Below are positions 1-8,452 of a stretch of 27,071 bases of DNA, piece by piece. The notes under the pieces are model-generated. The model searched no databases and was not told where the DNA came from. It saw nothing but the letters and a program-made list of their open reading frames with translations. The stretch is from contig CAJVXG010000001.1 in the NCBI GenBank assembly GCA_913009215.1, forward strand, positions 1 to 27,071. Reading direction: 5' to 3'. The position numbers and the translations under genes were made by a program. Every line of letters begins with the position of its first letter. Position 1 is the first letter of the stretch. The DNA comes from an uncultured Gammaproteobacteria bacterium (GTDB lineage Bacteria > Pseudomonadota > Gammaproteobacteria > Acidiferrobacterales > CAJVXG01).

Positions 1-1452
1 GCCGACAGCATTGACGGCGATTTGCCCCAGGCGCAACAACGCCTCGCCTTTGAAGAACTGCTGGCCTACCAATTGAGTATGCAACGCCTGCGTAGTCGAC
101 AGAAACAACAGCAGGCCAGTGTCACCACCAAAGACAGCCGTAGTAGTCAGGAATTAATAACACGTTTGCCGTTCCGACTCACCAATGCGCAACAACAGGT
201 ATTGCAGGAGATTCGCCATGACTTGCAGCAGGGCGTACCCATGCAGCGCCTGGTACAAGGCGATGTGGGGTCAGGGAAAACCATTGTAGCGGCCCTGGCG
301 GCCCTGGATGTGATTGATGCCGGATCACAGGTCGCCGTCATGGCGCCCACAGAAATCCTGGTGGAGCAGCATCTGAAAAACCTGAGTCATTGGCTGGTAC
401 CGCTGGGGCTTGAAGTCATTTCGCTGACCGGCAAACAAAACAGCAAAACCCGGCAACAATCACTGGAGATGTTGCGTTCCGGCCAGGCCCGGTTGGTGGT
501 AGGCACCCATGCCCTGTTTCAGGAAGACGTACGGTTTGCCAAACTGGGCCTGATCATTGTTGATGAGCAACATCGTTTCGGTGTCGACCAACGCCTGTCT
601 TTGTGGGAGAAGGGCAAACGGGATAATCGTTATCCACATCAGCTGGTGATGACGGCGACGCCAATTCCGCGCACACTGGCACAAACACTCTACGCCGATC
701 TTGATGTATCTATTATCGACAGCCTGCCACCAGGGAGGAAGCCGATTGAGACCGTCGTCGTATCCGATAAACGACGCGGCGACGTGGTGCAACGTGTTGC
801 CGCTGCCTGCCGACACGGCCGTCAGGCCTATTGGGTATGTCCCCTGATAGAAGAGTCCGATGTGCTGGAGCTACAGACGGCCACCGATATGGAAAAACGC
901 CTGCAACAGGCTCTGTCTGGACTCAGGGTTTCCCTGATTCACGGACGCATGAAGGCCAGTGAAAAAGAACGTATTATGCAGGATTTTCAGGGTGGCGCTG
1001 TCGATGTATTAGTGGCCACTACCGTGATTGAGGTTGGTGTCGATGTGGCCAACGCCACTCTGATGATTATCGAGCACGCCGAACGTTTGGGCTTGTCACA
1101 ATTGCATCAACTCAGGGGGCGTGTCGGTCGCGGAGAAGAGCAAAGTTGCTGTGTCATGATGTACCAACCCCCTCTGTCGGAACTGGCGCAACAGCGTTTG
1201 GCCGTGATGCGTGAGACCCAGGATGGTTTTGAGATTGCCCGTCGTGATCTTGAAATCCGTGGCCCTGGCGAAGTACTGGGTACGCGTCAAACCGGATTGC
1301 AGAATTTTCGTATTGCCGATGTCATTCGTGACCAGAAACTGTTGCCCGAAGTACAAAGAACGGCAAATCGTTTGCAGCAGGAATTCCCCGAACATATCCC
1401 GGACATTATTCATCGCTGGTTAGGTGAGTCTGAGAACTATGGTAATGTTTGA
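1..1452 (+). CDS. recG: ATP-dependent DNA helicase RecG, 3' part (5' end outside window)
   Basis: RecG is a superfamily 2 helicase that remodels stalled replication forks and branch-migrates Holliday junctions. The reading frame is open from base 1, so the gene starts upstream. The visible 483 residues are the C-terminal two thirds of a protein that is about 690 residues in E. coli. The N-terminal wedge domain is mostly missing. Visible motifs are Walker A GDVGSGKT (about residues 87-94), the DEQH box followed by RFGV, TATPIPRTL (motif III), the motif VI region QLRGRVGRG, and the RecG-specific C-terminal stretch RGPGEVLGTRQTG. All helicase motifs look intact. The next gene, ubiC, begins 30 bases downstream on the same strand, so the two may be co-transcribed. 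Identification is firm. Confidence 0.96.
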   Translation, partial: ADSIDGDLPQAQQRLAFEELLAYQLSMQRLRSRQKQQQASVTTKDSRSSQELITRLPFRLTNAQQQVLQEIRHDLQQGVPMQRLVQGDVGSGKTIVAALAALDVIDAGSQVAVMAPTEILVEQHLKNLSHWLVPLGLEVISLTGKQNSKTRQQSLEMLRSGQARLVVGTHALFQEDVRFAKLGLIIVDEQHRFGVDQRLSLWEKGKRDNRYPHQLVMTATPIPRTLAQTLYADLDVSIIDSLPPGRKPIETVVVSDKRRGDVVQRVAAACRHGRQAYWVCPLIEESDVLELQTATDMEKRLQQALSGLRVSLIHGRMKASEKERIMQDFQGGAVDVLVATTVIEVGVDVANATLMIIEHAERLGLSQLHQLRGRVGRGEEQSCCVMMYQPPLSELAQQRLAVMRETQDGFEIARRDLEIRGPGEVLGTRQTGLQNFRIADVIRDQKLLPEVQRTANRLQQEFPEHIPDIIHRWLGESENYGNV

Positions 1453-1482
1453 TCAGTGCAATGTGTTGTGAGTAGCTGAATT

Positions 1483-2064
1483 TTGAATGACAAAGCATCA
1501 TGGATTTCACCCCACTGTTTTGGTCGCGATCCGCGCTGGAAACCGTACAGACAATACCGTATTTCAGGCATACCGCCGCGATATGTACCGTGGCTGACCG
1601 ATCGCAGTTCCTTGACGCAGCGCCTGATTCAGCATTGCTCCGGCAGGTTCCGGGTACAGTTGTTACGTCAGGGTTGGCGACGGCCAATGTGCAACGAGGC
1701 ATTGCGTCTGCAAATTCCCTGTGAGAGCTATGCACTGGTACGCGAAGTGCATTTGCTGTGTAACGATATCCCATGGGTCTACGCCCGTACGGTAATACCA
1801 CATTCCAGCCTGACCGGGCGTGAACGACGTTTGGCACATTTGCATAATCGTTCGCTTGGTGCCGTGCTGTTTTCTGATTCCAGCATGCGACGCGATGAAC
1901 TGGAGGTGTCAAAGATTTGTCATAATGATCGTTTGTTCGGCAGTATTATTATGGATTTTGATTTTCCGGATGAGGAGGTCTGGGGCCGGCGCTCGGTATT
2001 TTATTTGAGTAACAAGCCACTACTCGTGAGCGAAATATTTTTGCCAGATATCGTCGACAGATGA
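1483..2064 (+). CDS. ubiC: Chorismate pyruvate-lyase UbiC
   Basis: UbiC converts chorismate to 4-hydroxybenzoate plus pyruvate, the first committed step of ubiquinone synthesis in the cytoplasm. The 193-residue product is a little longer than the E. coli enzyme (165). It has the family pattern: an LVREVHL segment in the middle, with the Arg expected to hold the substrate carboxylate, and a C-terminal SEIFLP, with the Glu at the position of the family's active-site Glu. The start is TTG at 1483. An in-frame TGA lies at 1477-1479 and the first in-frame ATG is about 200 bases further in, which would delete conserved sequence. No good Shine-Dalgarno is visible, so translation may be weak or coupled to recG. 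Its stop overlaps the ubiA start (ATGA), which supports a ubiC-ubiA operon. Confidence 0.9.
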   Translation: MNDKASWISPHCFGRDPRWKPYRQYRISGIPPRYVPWLTDRSSLTQRLIQHCSGRFRVQLLRQGWRRPMCNEALRLQIPCESYALVREVHLLCNDIPWVYARTVIPHSSLTGRERRLAHLHNRSLGAVLFSDSSMRRDELEVSKICHNDRLFGSIIMDFDFPDEEVWGRRSVFYLSNKPLLVSEIFLPDIVDR

Positions 2065-2936
2065 ACAACAATTTCGTAATGCGCTTACGCGAATATACCC
2101 TGTTGATGCGACTGCATCGGCCCATTGGTATTTTATTATTGTTATGGCCCACACTTTGGGGGTTATGGACTGCCGCAGAAGGATTACCGAACTGGCTGGT
2201 ATTCATTGTCTTTGTCAGTGGTGTGGTATTGATGCGTTCTGCCGGTTGTGTCATTAATGATTATGCCGACCGGAATTTCGATGCTCGTGTGGAGCGAACG
2301 CGTCAACGGCCACTGGTACAAAAACGGGTGAGCAGCAAGGAAGCCCTGGTACTGTTCGTTGTATTGGCGCTCACTGCATTTATGCTGGTGTTATTAATGA
2401 ATCGGCTGACGATATATTTATCGTTTGCCGCTGTTGTTCTGGCGGCGAGCTACCCGTTCATGAAGCGCTATACGCATCTGCCGCAGTTTTATCTCGGCAT
2501 GGCCTTCGGTTGGGCGATACCCATGGCCTTTGCGGCACAAGGCAATAGCATCCCCCCGGTAGCCTGGGTTTTGTTTGCAGCCAATGTGTTCTGGGCCGTG
2601 GCTTACGATACCGCCTATGCTATGGTTGATCGCGATGATGATATCAAGATAGGCGTCAAATCCACGGCCATATTATTTGGCCGCTATGATCGTTTCATGA
2701 TTGGTTTGTGCCACGCGCTTTGTCTTGTGCTACTGGTTCTGGTGGGCCAGCTGATGAAATTGGACATGATTTTTTATGTTAGCCTCATCGTTGCTGCCGG
2801 TATCGCCGGATACCAGCAGCTATTGATTAGCAGGCGGGACAAGAAAAAATGTTTCCAGGCATTCCTGAACAACAACTGGTTTGGCCTGGTGGTATTTCTC
2901 GGGTTTGTATTAAGTTTTTTGCCGGGAGCAAAATAG
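2061..2936 (+). CDS. ubiA: 4-hydroxybenzoate polyprenyltransferase UbiA
   Basis: UbiA is an integral membrane prenyltransferase that attaches the polyprenyl tail to 4-hydroxybenzoate, the step after UbiC. The 291-residue protein matches the E. coli length (290) and is hydrophobic throughout, with several membrane segments. Both Asp-rich Mg/pyrophosphate sites are intact: NDYADRNFD at residues 66-74, followed by RTRQRPL, and YDTAYAMVDRDDD at about 182-194. The ATG at 2061 overlaps the ubiC stop by four bases, so translation is probably coupled and the substrate-producing and substrate-using enzymes are made together. aroE follows after a 25-base gap. Confidence 0.97.
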   Translation: MNNNFVMRLREYTLLMRLHRPIGILLLLWPTLWGLWTAAEGLPNWLVFIVFVSGVVLMRSAGCVINDYADRNFDARVERTRQRPLVQKRVSSKEALVLFVVLALTAFMLVLLMNRLTIYLSFAAVVLAASYPFMKRYTHLPQFYLGMAFGWAIPMAFAAQGNSIPPVAWVLFAANVFWAVAYDTAYAMVDRDDDIKIGVKSTAILFGRYDRFMIGLCHALCLVLLVLVGQLMKLDMIFYVSLIVAAGIAGYQQLLISRRDKKKCFQAFLNNNWFGLVVFLGFVLSFLPGAK

Positions 2937-2951
2937 TGATGTACAGGAATT

Positions 2952-2956
2952 GAAGG
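2952..2956 (+). promoter_or_regulatory. Shine-Dalgarno that decides the aroE start
   Basis: GAAGG lies five bases before ATG 2962. It favours that ATG over the in-frame TTG at 2950, which this same site overlaps. Confidence 0.55.
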
Positions 2957-2961
2957 CATTT

Positions 2962-3798
2962 ATGGTGGCAGACAGTAAAACAAAAAAATTTGCGGTCATG
3001 GGTCATCCGATCCGTCATAGCAAATCGCCCATGATTCACCGGGATTTTGCCGACCAGTTTGGTCTTGATATTAATTACGAGACTATCGATGTGGAGCCGG
3101 GCACCTTTGCCCAGACGGTACGTGATTTTCAGGCCAGCGGCGCCAGCGGTTGCAATGTTACGGTGCCTTACAAGATTGATGCCTTTGAGATCGCCGATGT
3201 CCGTAGCGAACGGGCGCAGCGCGCCGGTGCCGCCAACACCCTGATATTTGATGACCAAGACCGTATTTGTGCTGACAATACCGATGGTGTTGGCTTGTTG
3301 CGGGATATCACCCATAACCTGCAAGTGCCCCTGGAAAACAAACGTATACTTATCCTGGGTGCCGGAGGTGCCGTGCGGGGTATTGTACCCAGCCTGTTGA
3401 GCAAGCAGCCGATGTTATTGGTCATCGCCAATCGTACCGCTGCCCGCGCCAGGGAAATCGCGGCGCGCTTCGAAGACGAAGGTACTATTCTTGCGGGTGG
3501 CTATGAAGTCGTATCCGGTGCCGGGTTTGATGTCATTATTAATGCGACAGCGGCAAGCATGGAAGGTGAAATCCCGCCCATCCCGGAGCGTTGTCTGACA
3601 TCGAAGACGCTGGCCTATGATCTGATGTATTCCGACAAGCCGACACCATTCATGCTGTGGGCACGGATGCAGGGCGCCAGTAAAGTCACGGACGGGCTGG
3701 GTATGTTGGTGGAGCAGGCCGCAGAATCGTTTTATCTCTGGCATGGCAGGCGGCCGGAGACCTTGTCAGTGATGACAACCTTGCGGCCATCGTTGTGA
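2962..3798 (+). CDS. aroE: Shikimate dehydrogenase (NADP+) AroE
   Basis: AroE reduces 3-dehydroshikimate to shikimate with NADPH in the pathway leading to chorismate, which is UbiC's substrate. I chose ATG 2962 over the in-frame TTG at 2950 because GAAGG sits five bases upstream. This gives 278 residues (E. coli 272). Visible motifs are the shikimate-binding HSKSP (about residues 19-23), NVTVPYK with catalytic Lys71, DNTDGVG, the nucleotide-binding GAGGAVRG, the NADP-selecting NRT after the second strand, and the C-terminal DGLGMLVEQAA. It follows ubiA closely and probably belongs to the same transcript. Its stop is 28 bases from the stop of the convergent regulator gene, with no obvious hairpin terminator between them. 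Confidence 0.95.
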   Translation: MVADSKTKKFAVMGHPIRHSKSPMIHRDFADQFGLDINYETIDVEPGTFAQTVRDFQASGASGCNVTVPYKIDAFEIADVRSERAQRAGAANTLIFDDQDRICADNTDGVGLLRDITHNLQVPLENKRILILGAGGAVRGIVPSLLSKQPMLLVIANRTAARAREIAARFEDEGTILAGGYEVVSGAGFDVIINATAASMEGEIPPIPERCLTSKTLAYDLMYSDKPTPFMLWARMQGASKVTDGLGMLVEQAAESFYLWHGRRPETLSVMTTLRPSL

Positions 3799-3826
3799 AC
3801 TAAAAATACCAGATCTCTCTATACGG

Positions 3827-6406
3827 TCAGCGGTTCAGGGATACCACCTTCCCCCGGGTGCTTACTTCAATATCTACTGGTAATTCTTCTAATGGTTCTG
3901 ATATATAATTGCCCTGGACGTAGTCAACGCCAACAACCTTTAGTAGCCTCAAGATAGATACATTCTCGACGTACTCGGCAATGGTATGACGACCAAGAGA
4001 ATGGGCAATGTCATTAATAGAGGACACCATGGTGTGGTCGATATTGGCCTCTTTCATACCCTGCACAAAAGAACCGTCAATTTTGATAAATTCCACCAAT
4101 AAATGTTTCAGGTGGGTGAAGGAGCTGAAACCTGATCCAAAGTCGTCCAGGGCAAAGCGACAGCCCAATGTATTGAGTTCGTAGATCATTTTTTGTGCCG
4201 ACTCGAGATTTTCGATGGCCGTGGTCTCGGTAATCTCTAAAGTAATAGTCGAAGGATCGATGGGGTATTGCTTGAACAGATCTTGCATAAACGGCAGGAA
4301 ATTTTCATCGCTTACCGTCTGACCGGATATGTTAATGGAAAAATGAATATCGGTTCGGGTCTTGTGAATATTATAGAGTTGCTCGATCGCATGCGATACC
4401 ACCCAGCGATCGATTTCGCGCATCAGGTTAAAACGCTCGGCGGTAGGGATAAAGGCACCGGGTAAAATAATGTCACCGTCATGACCTTGCAGTCGCATTA
4501 ACACTTCATACATTTGGGTCTCGGGTCGTTGCGCCTGCAAATGCGACCACAAGTCCCCGGATTCCGGTAAATTATTCAGATCCAGCTCGGCCAATGGCAG
4601 AATCGGCTGATAATGCAATCGGAATAAATTACTCTCTAGTGCCTCTCGCAGACGGGTAGACCATCCCAGATCAAGATCCATATTGGTTTGGGTTTCGTTC
4701 TCGGGGATATATAAATGGGTCTGGTTACGTCCCTTGGATTTAGCGATATGACAGGCAATGTCGGCGTTGACCAACACCTCACCAGGGGACTGGCTGCGGT
4801 CGTTTATTATGGCGACACCGACACTGCCATTGATTTTGTAATTTTTACCACCGTAGTTAAAGGTACAGTCTTGTAACAGCTCTCGAAAGGTATCGGCTGA
4901 CTCCAGGACCCGCTCAGGATCGACATTACGCATGATCACGGCAAATTCGTCGCCGCCAATACGGGTCAGCAAGTCACTACTACGCAGACGATTACGTAGT
5001 TGTCGGGCAATTTTAACGAGCAATTGATCGCCCGCGGTATGGCCGGCGGTATCGTTGATGTATTTAAATCGATCAAGATCAATATAGACCAGACAGCTAA
5101 CTTCGCTGCTGCGGGCCAGTCGATTCACCTCATTATCCAGGGCCTCCTCAAAGAACCGGCGATTCAGCAATTCAGTCAAAGGATCGTGTGTTGCCTGCCA
5201 ACGGAGTTTCTTTTCCAGGTTCTTGCGTTCCGAAATATCCTTAAAGGCGACTACCGATCCCTCCTGTTTGCCGAGAATACGTAGCGGGTAAATCGTGCAT
5301 TCAACGGGGAGGGTCTTTTTTGCCTGGTTCCAGAACACCGTTTCTCTTGAGTAGACCTCATAACCGGAGCCATAGGCCTGCTGAATAAAGGATTTATCCC
5401 TGGCGATGGGACTGCCATCCTCATCGGAATGGTGGAATAGCTCATGAGGAGGTTGGCCAATGATTTTCTCGTCGTTTTCGTACCCCAGCATTTGCAGTGC
5501 TGCCGGATTAATAAAGGTCACCAGTCCCTCCTGGCTGACCCCATATACGCCTTCACCCACGGAATTAAGAATACCCTCCAGGCGATTACGTTGACCATCA
5601 ATGGAATTTTTGGCTCGTACCATACGGCTCATAGCGGCGATGCGGGCGAGAAATAATTCATTGGCCTCATTTTTAAACATACACTCAACGGCACCGGCTT
5701 GCAGAGAATCTTTTATTACCTCATCCAGATAGGCGCCGGTAATAATGGCGGTGATAATGTGATTGGTTGCCGGGTTGTCAAGTAATCGACGACATAGTTC
5801 GTCACCATTTATTTTTGGCATGAAATAATCGGTAATAGTAATGTCGTACTGGTTTTTCTCTGCCAGTTTCAGGGCCTGCTCGGCATTTTCGGCAACGTCT
5901 GTCTGGTAACCGTTTTTGTTCAGTAACCGTTTGTAGATGGCTCGTACCGTGGAGGAGTCATCGACGAACAGTATGCGGATCTGATTATCGGTATCAAGCG
6001 GTTCACTGCTATCTTTATCCTCTTTTTTTCTGGAGTTTGATAATTTTTCCAGCGAGTCGGTAACATCGTGATAAGTGTCCCATAAGATAATGGCCGTCAG
6101 GGGCCGGCGTGCGGCCCAATTGTGCATGTTGGCATCGGTCTCTTGCGCCATTACCAAAACCGGGACATGGGAAAACTCAGGCCTGGTCAGGTGATCCAGC
6201 ATGGCGTGATCGGGGATCTTGCCAAACTGGGGCCAACCCAAAACGATAGAAGAAAACGGGCATTCATCTTGCTGGGCATCCAGCAACAAATGTAGACCCA
6301 CCTCGCAATTTTCGGCCATGGTGATATCGTGACCGTGACGCAATAGCATTTTCGCCAATACATGGCGTTGGGTAGCGGACTTTTCAATCAGCAATATTTT
6401 GTGCAT
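3827..6406 (-). CDS. Two-receiver PAS-GGDEF-EAL cyclic-di-GMP regulator
   Basis: This is a soluble 859-residue signalling protein predicted to make and/or break down cyclic di-GMP. Residues 1-120 are a receiver-like fold that has lost its chemistry: the phospho-acceptor position reads LGW (Gly57) and the acidic pair is replaced by Glu-Lys. Residues 142-258 are a normal receiver with Asp149/Asp150, acceptor Asp193 and Lys245. PAS follows (about 273-395), ending in the usual FKDISERK. The cyclase domain (about 400-565) has an intact GGDEF at 484-488 and an inhibitory I-site R475xxD478. The EAL domain (about 585-845) has EVLMR at 634-638, Asn692, Glu724, DDFGSG at 754-759, Lys775, Glu811 and Gln831, so the phosphodiesterase site looks complete. 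About 15-20 extra residues lie between YQPI and EVLMR. A good GGAGGGG ribosome site precedes the ATG. No histidine kinase is nearby. Confidence 0.93.
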   Translation of the reverse strand: MHKILLIEKSATQRHVLAKMLLRHGHDITMAENCEVGLHLLLDAQQDECPFSSIVLGWPQFGKIPDHAMLDHLTRPEFSHVPVLVMAQETDANMHNWAARRPLTAIILWDTYHDVTDSLEKLSNSRKKEDKDSSEPLDTDNQIRILFVDDSSTVRAIYKRLLNKNGYQTDVAENAEQALKLAEKNQYDITITDYFMPKINGDELCRRLLDNPATNHIITAIITGAYLDEVIKDSLQAGAVECMFKNEANELFLARIAAMSRMVRAKNSIDGQRNRLEGILNSVGEGVYGVSQEGLVTFINPAALQMLGYENDEKIIGQPPHELFHHSDEDGSPIARDKSFIQQAYGSGYEVYSRETVFWNQAKKTLPVECTIYPLRILGKQEGSVVAFKDISERKNLEKKLRWQATHDPLTELLNRRFFEEALDNEVNRLARSSEVSCLVYIDLDRFKYINDTAGHTAGDQLLVKIARQLRNRLRSSDLLTRIGGDEFAVIMRNVDPERVLESADTFRELLQDCTFNYGGKNYKINGSVGVAIINDRSQSPGEVLVNADIACHIAKSKGRNQTHLYIPENETQTNMDLDLGWSTRLREALESNLFRLHYQPILPLAELDLNNLPESGDLWSHLQAQRPETQMYEVLMRLQGHDGDIILPGAFIPTAERFNLMREIDRWVVSHAIEQLYNIHKTRTDIHFSINISGQTVSDENFLPFMQDLFKQYPIDPSTITLEITETTAIENLESAQKMIYELNTLGCRFALDDFGSGFSSFTHLKHLLVEFIKIDGSFVQGMKEANIDHTMVSSINDIAHSLGRHTIAEYVENVSILRLLKVVGVDYVQGNYISEPLEELPVDIEVSTRGKVVSLNR

Positions 6407-6527
6407 TTTTTAGCCCCTCCAGCAGGAGCCGATTTCCCGTACACGGATAGAAAATGCAAGAATCATGCCTTGAATGCCTGGCAGAAAAGACCGGGCTATA
6501 GGATAACTATTTGGTTTAAAAAGGAGT

Positions 6528-7058
6528 TTATTTATTGAGGTAATCGTTTTTCAGGCTGACATAGTGTTGTGCCGAGTAATCGAACCACTTCATTTCCTTT
6601 TCACTTAGTTCCCGTTTGATTTTGACGGGGGCCCCCATCCACAAATAACCGCTTTCCAGTTCCCTGCCCTCTGGAACCAGGCTGCCGGCGGCCAGGAATA
6701 CATCCGCATGGATAATGGCGCCGTCGAGGATGGTGGAGCCAATGCCGATCAGACAGCGGTCATGAATGGTGCAGCCATGTACTGTTACGTTATGACCAAT
6801 GGTGACATCATCGCCAATATGCACGGCAAAACCCTGAGGATGTTCGCTATAGGGGTGGGTCACGTGGACCACGGTGCCGTCCTGGATATTGCTGCGATTA
6901 CCGACGCGAATTTTATTGATATCGCCGCGCAGTACTGCAAAAGGCCATACGGAACAGTCAGCGCCGATAACAACATCACCAATAACGAGTCCGGCATCGT
7001 CGATATAGGCCGTGCCATCAATCGTCGGCGAAATGTCTTTGTAATTTCTAATGGTCAT
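6528..7058 (-). CDS. Gamma-carbonic-anhydrase-like hexapeptide-repeat protein (YrdA/CaiE family)
   Basis: The protein is a left-handed beta-helix of the gamma carbonic anhydrase family, expected to form trimers with metal at the subunit interface. The 176 residues contain the repeated small-hydrophobic hexapeptide pattern. The three metal-ligand histidines are present: His65 in VVHVTH, and His89 and His94 in IGHNVTVHGC. The acidic loop residues of the archaeal Cam enzyme are not seen, as in the YrdA/CamH branch, so carbonic anhydrase activity cannot be assumed. The start lies 22 bases after the gor stop on the same strand, but no convincing Shine-Dalgarno precedes it. In E. coli the relative yrdA lies next to aroE. 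Here it is also near aroE, separated by the regulator gene. Confidence 0.9.
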   Translation of the reverse strand: MTIRNYKDISPTIDGTAYIDDAGLVIGDVVIGADCSVWPFAVLRGDINKIRVGNRSNIQDGTVVHVTHPYSEHPQGFAVHIGDDVTIGHNVTVHGCTIHDRCLIGIGSTILDGAIIHADVFLAAGSLVPEGRELESGYLWMGAPVKIKRELSEKEMKWFDYSAQHYVSLKNDYLNK

Positions 7059-7066
7059 AGCCAGTA

Positions 7067-7102
7067 TAATGTCACCAGTTCTAGCGTAATGTCACCAATT
7101 CT
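7067..7102 (-). repeat. Short tandem duplication spanning the gor stop codon
   Basis: TAATGTCACCAGTTCT at 7067-7082 (+ strand) is repeated as TAATGTCACCAATTCT at 7087-7102, with 15 of 16 bases identical and a 20-base period. One copy encodes the last residues of Gor (EELVTL). The other occupies most of the gor to gamma-CA spacer, where a ribosome site would normally sit. Confidence 0.8.
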
Positions 7103-8433
7103 TCGGCGGCGGTCGGGTGAATCGCTACCGTGTTGTCGAGATCCCTCTTTAATGCTCCCATTTTAACCGCAACGGCAAAGCCCTGGATAATCTCATCGGC
7201 GGCCATTCCTATTATATGGCAACCCACTATTTTTTCCTGGTCGCCCACGGTCACCAGTTTTACCAGGGTTGGCGATTTCTGCCCGGTGATGGCAAAAAGC
7301 ATATTGATAAAGCGGGATTCATATATTCTGACGGCAGATTCACCAAACTTTTCTCGAGCCGCCTCTTCGGTCAGTCCGACCGTACCGATGGGGGGGTGGC
7401 TGAAAACAACGCTGGCAATATTATCGTAATCAAGTCTGGCGTCCTTTTGTCCCGCAAACAGGCGCTCGGCCAGTTTGCGACCGGCGGCAATGGCGACCGG
7501 CGTCAGTGCCGTACGGCCGGTGACATCACCAACGGCGTAAATATTATTGACCGAGGTATTTTGCCAGCGATCGGTCTCAATATAACCATTACTATCGAGC
7601 CGCACCCCGGTATTGGCCAGCGCCAATGGCGCCGTTAAGGGCCCACGACCAATGGCCCATATCAGGGTATCAATATGGCCCAGCGACTCCTCTTCGTTAT
7701 AGTGAATAGTGAGTTGACCATTACTGTCTTTGTCAATACTGCGGATGTTGCTGCTGGTCTGGATGTGGACCCCGGCCTTGATCATTTCCTCGATCAGGAC
7801 CTCGCGGATACTGGCATCAAAGTTACGCAAAAAGAATTCTCCCCGCAGTAACATCGTTACCCGGGTGCCAAGAGACTGTAACAATCCTGCAAATTCGACG
7901 GCGATGTAACCGCTGCCAACGATGACAGTATGTTTCGGTTGTTTCTCCAGTTCAAAAAAACCGGCATTGGTGATGCCGTGCTCCGCCCCGGGCAGATCCG
8001 GGACGACGGGGGTACTACCGGTGGCAATCAGGATATGTTCGGCACTATAGCTTTGATCATTCACTACCACCGTACGGGCATCTTTAAAATGCGCCGTGCC
8101 TGTGATTTCGGTTACCTCCGAGGCATCCAGATCGCGATGATAGATGTCATTGAGGCGTTCCACATAGGTATCGCGTTTTTGTTTTAGTGCGCCCCAGTCA
8201 AAGCCCTTGAAGTCAGCATCAAAACCGTAGTCTTTGGCAAGATGCAATACCTCGGCAATACTGGCGGTATTCCACATCACTTTTTTTGGAACGCAACCGA
8301 CATTGACGCAGGTGCCGCCGATGGATGCATTTTCGATAATGGCGGTGCGGGCGCCGTGTGCCGCGGCACGACGGGCCGAAGCGATGCCTCCACTGCCGCC
8401 ACCGATAACCAGATAGTCAAAATGATTGCTCAT
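7081..8433 (-). CDS. gor: Glutathione reductase (NADPH) Gor
   Basis: Gor is a cytoplasmic FAD-dependent disulfide reductase that regenerates reduced glutathione from GSSG with NADPH. I chose ATG 8433 because it gives 450 residues, the E. coli length, and places the FAD motif GGGSGG at 11-16. The longer in-frame reading would run back into srkA. The redox pair is GGTCVNVGCVPKK (Cys42, Cys47). The NADPH-binding segment GSGYIAVEF is followed by the arginines of LLRGEFFLRNFD, typical of NADPH rather than NADH use. The C-terminal HPTAAEE carries the catalytic His. The gene lies 19 bases downstream of srkA and 22 upstream of the gamma-CA-like gene, so the three are probably one operon. Confidence 0.95.
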   Translation of the reverse strand: MSNHFDYLVIGGGSGGIASARRAAAHGARTAIIENASIGGTCVNVGCVPKKVMWNTASIAEVLHLAKDYGFDADFKGFDWGALKQKRDTYVERLNDIYHRDLDASEVTEITGTAHFKDARTVVVNDQSYSAEHILIATGSTPVVPDLPGAEHGITNAGFFELEKQPKHTVIVGSGYIAVEFAGLLQSLGTRVTMLLRGEFFLRNFDASIREVLIEEMIKAGVHIQTSSNIRSIDKDSNGQLTIHYNEEESLGHIDTLIWAIGRGPLTAPLALANTGVRLDSNGYIETDRWQNTSVNNIYAVGDVTGRTALTPVAIAAGRKLAERLFAGQKDARLDYDNIASVVFSHPPIGTVGLTEEAAREKFGESAVRIYESRFINMLFAITGQKSPTLVKLVTVGDQEKIVGCHIIGMAADEIIQGFAVAVKMGALKRDLDNTVAIHPTAAEELVTLR

Positions 8434-8452
8434 ATAGGTCAGACTATCATAA

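Noticed and set aside
22..1452. TTG at 22 as the true start of recG
   Set aside because: The frame is open to base 1 and the N-terminal part of RecG is missing, so the gene simply begins outside the window.
1500..1724. ATG-started frame inside ubiC
   Set aside because: It lies out of frame within a clearly conserved UbiC reading frame and looks like a shadow.
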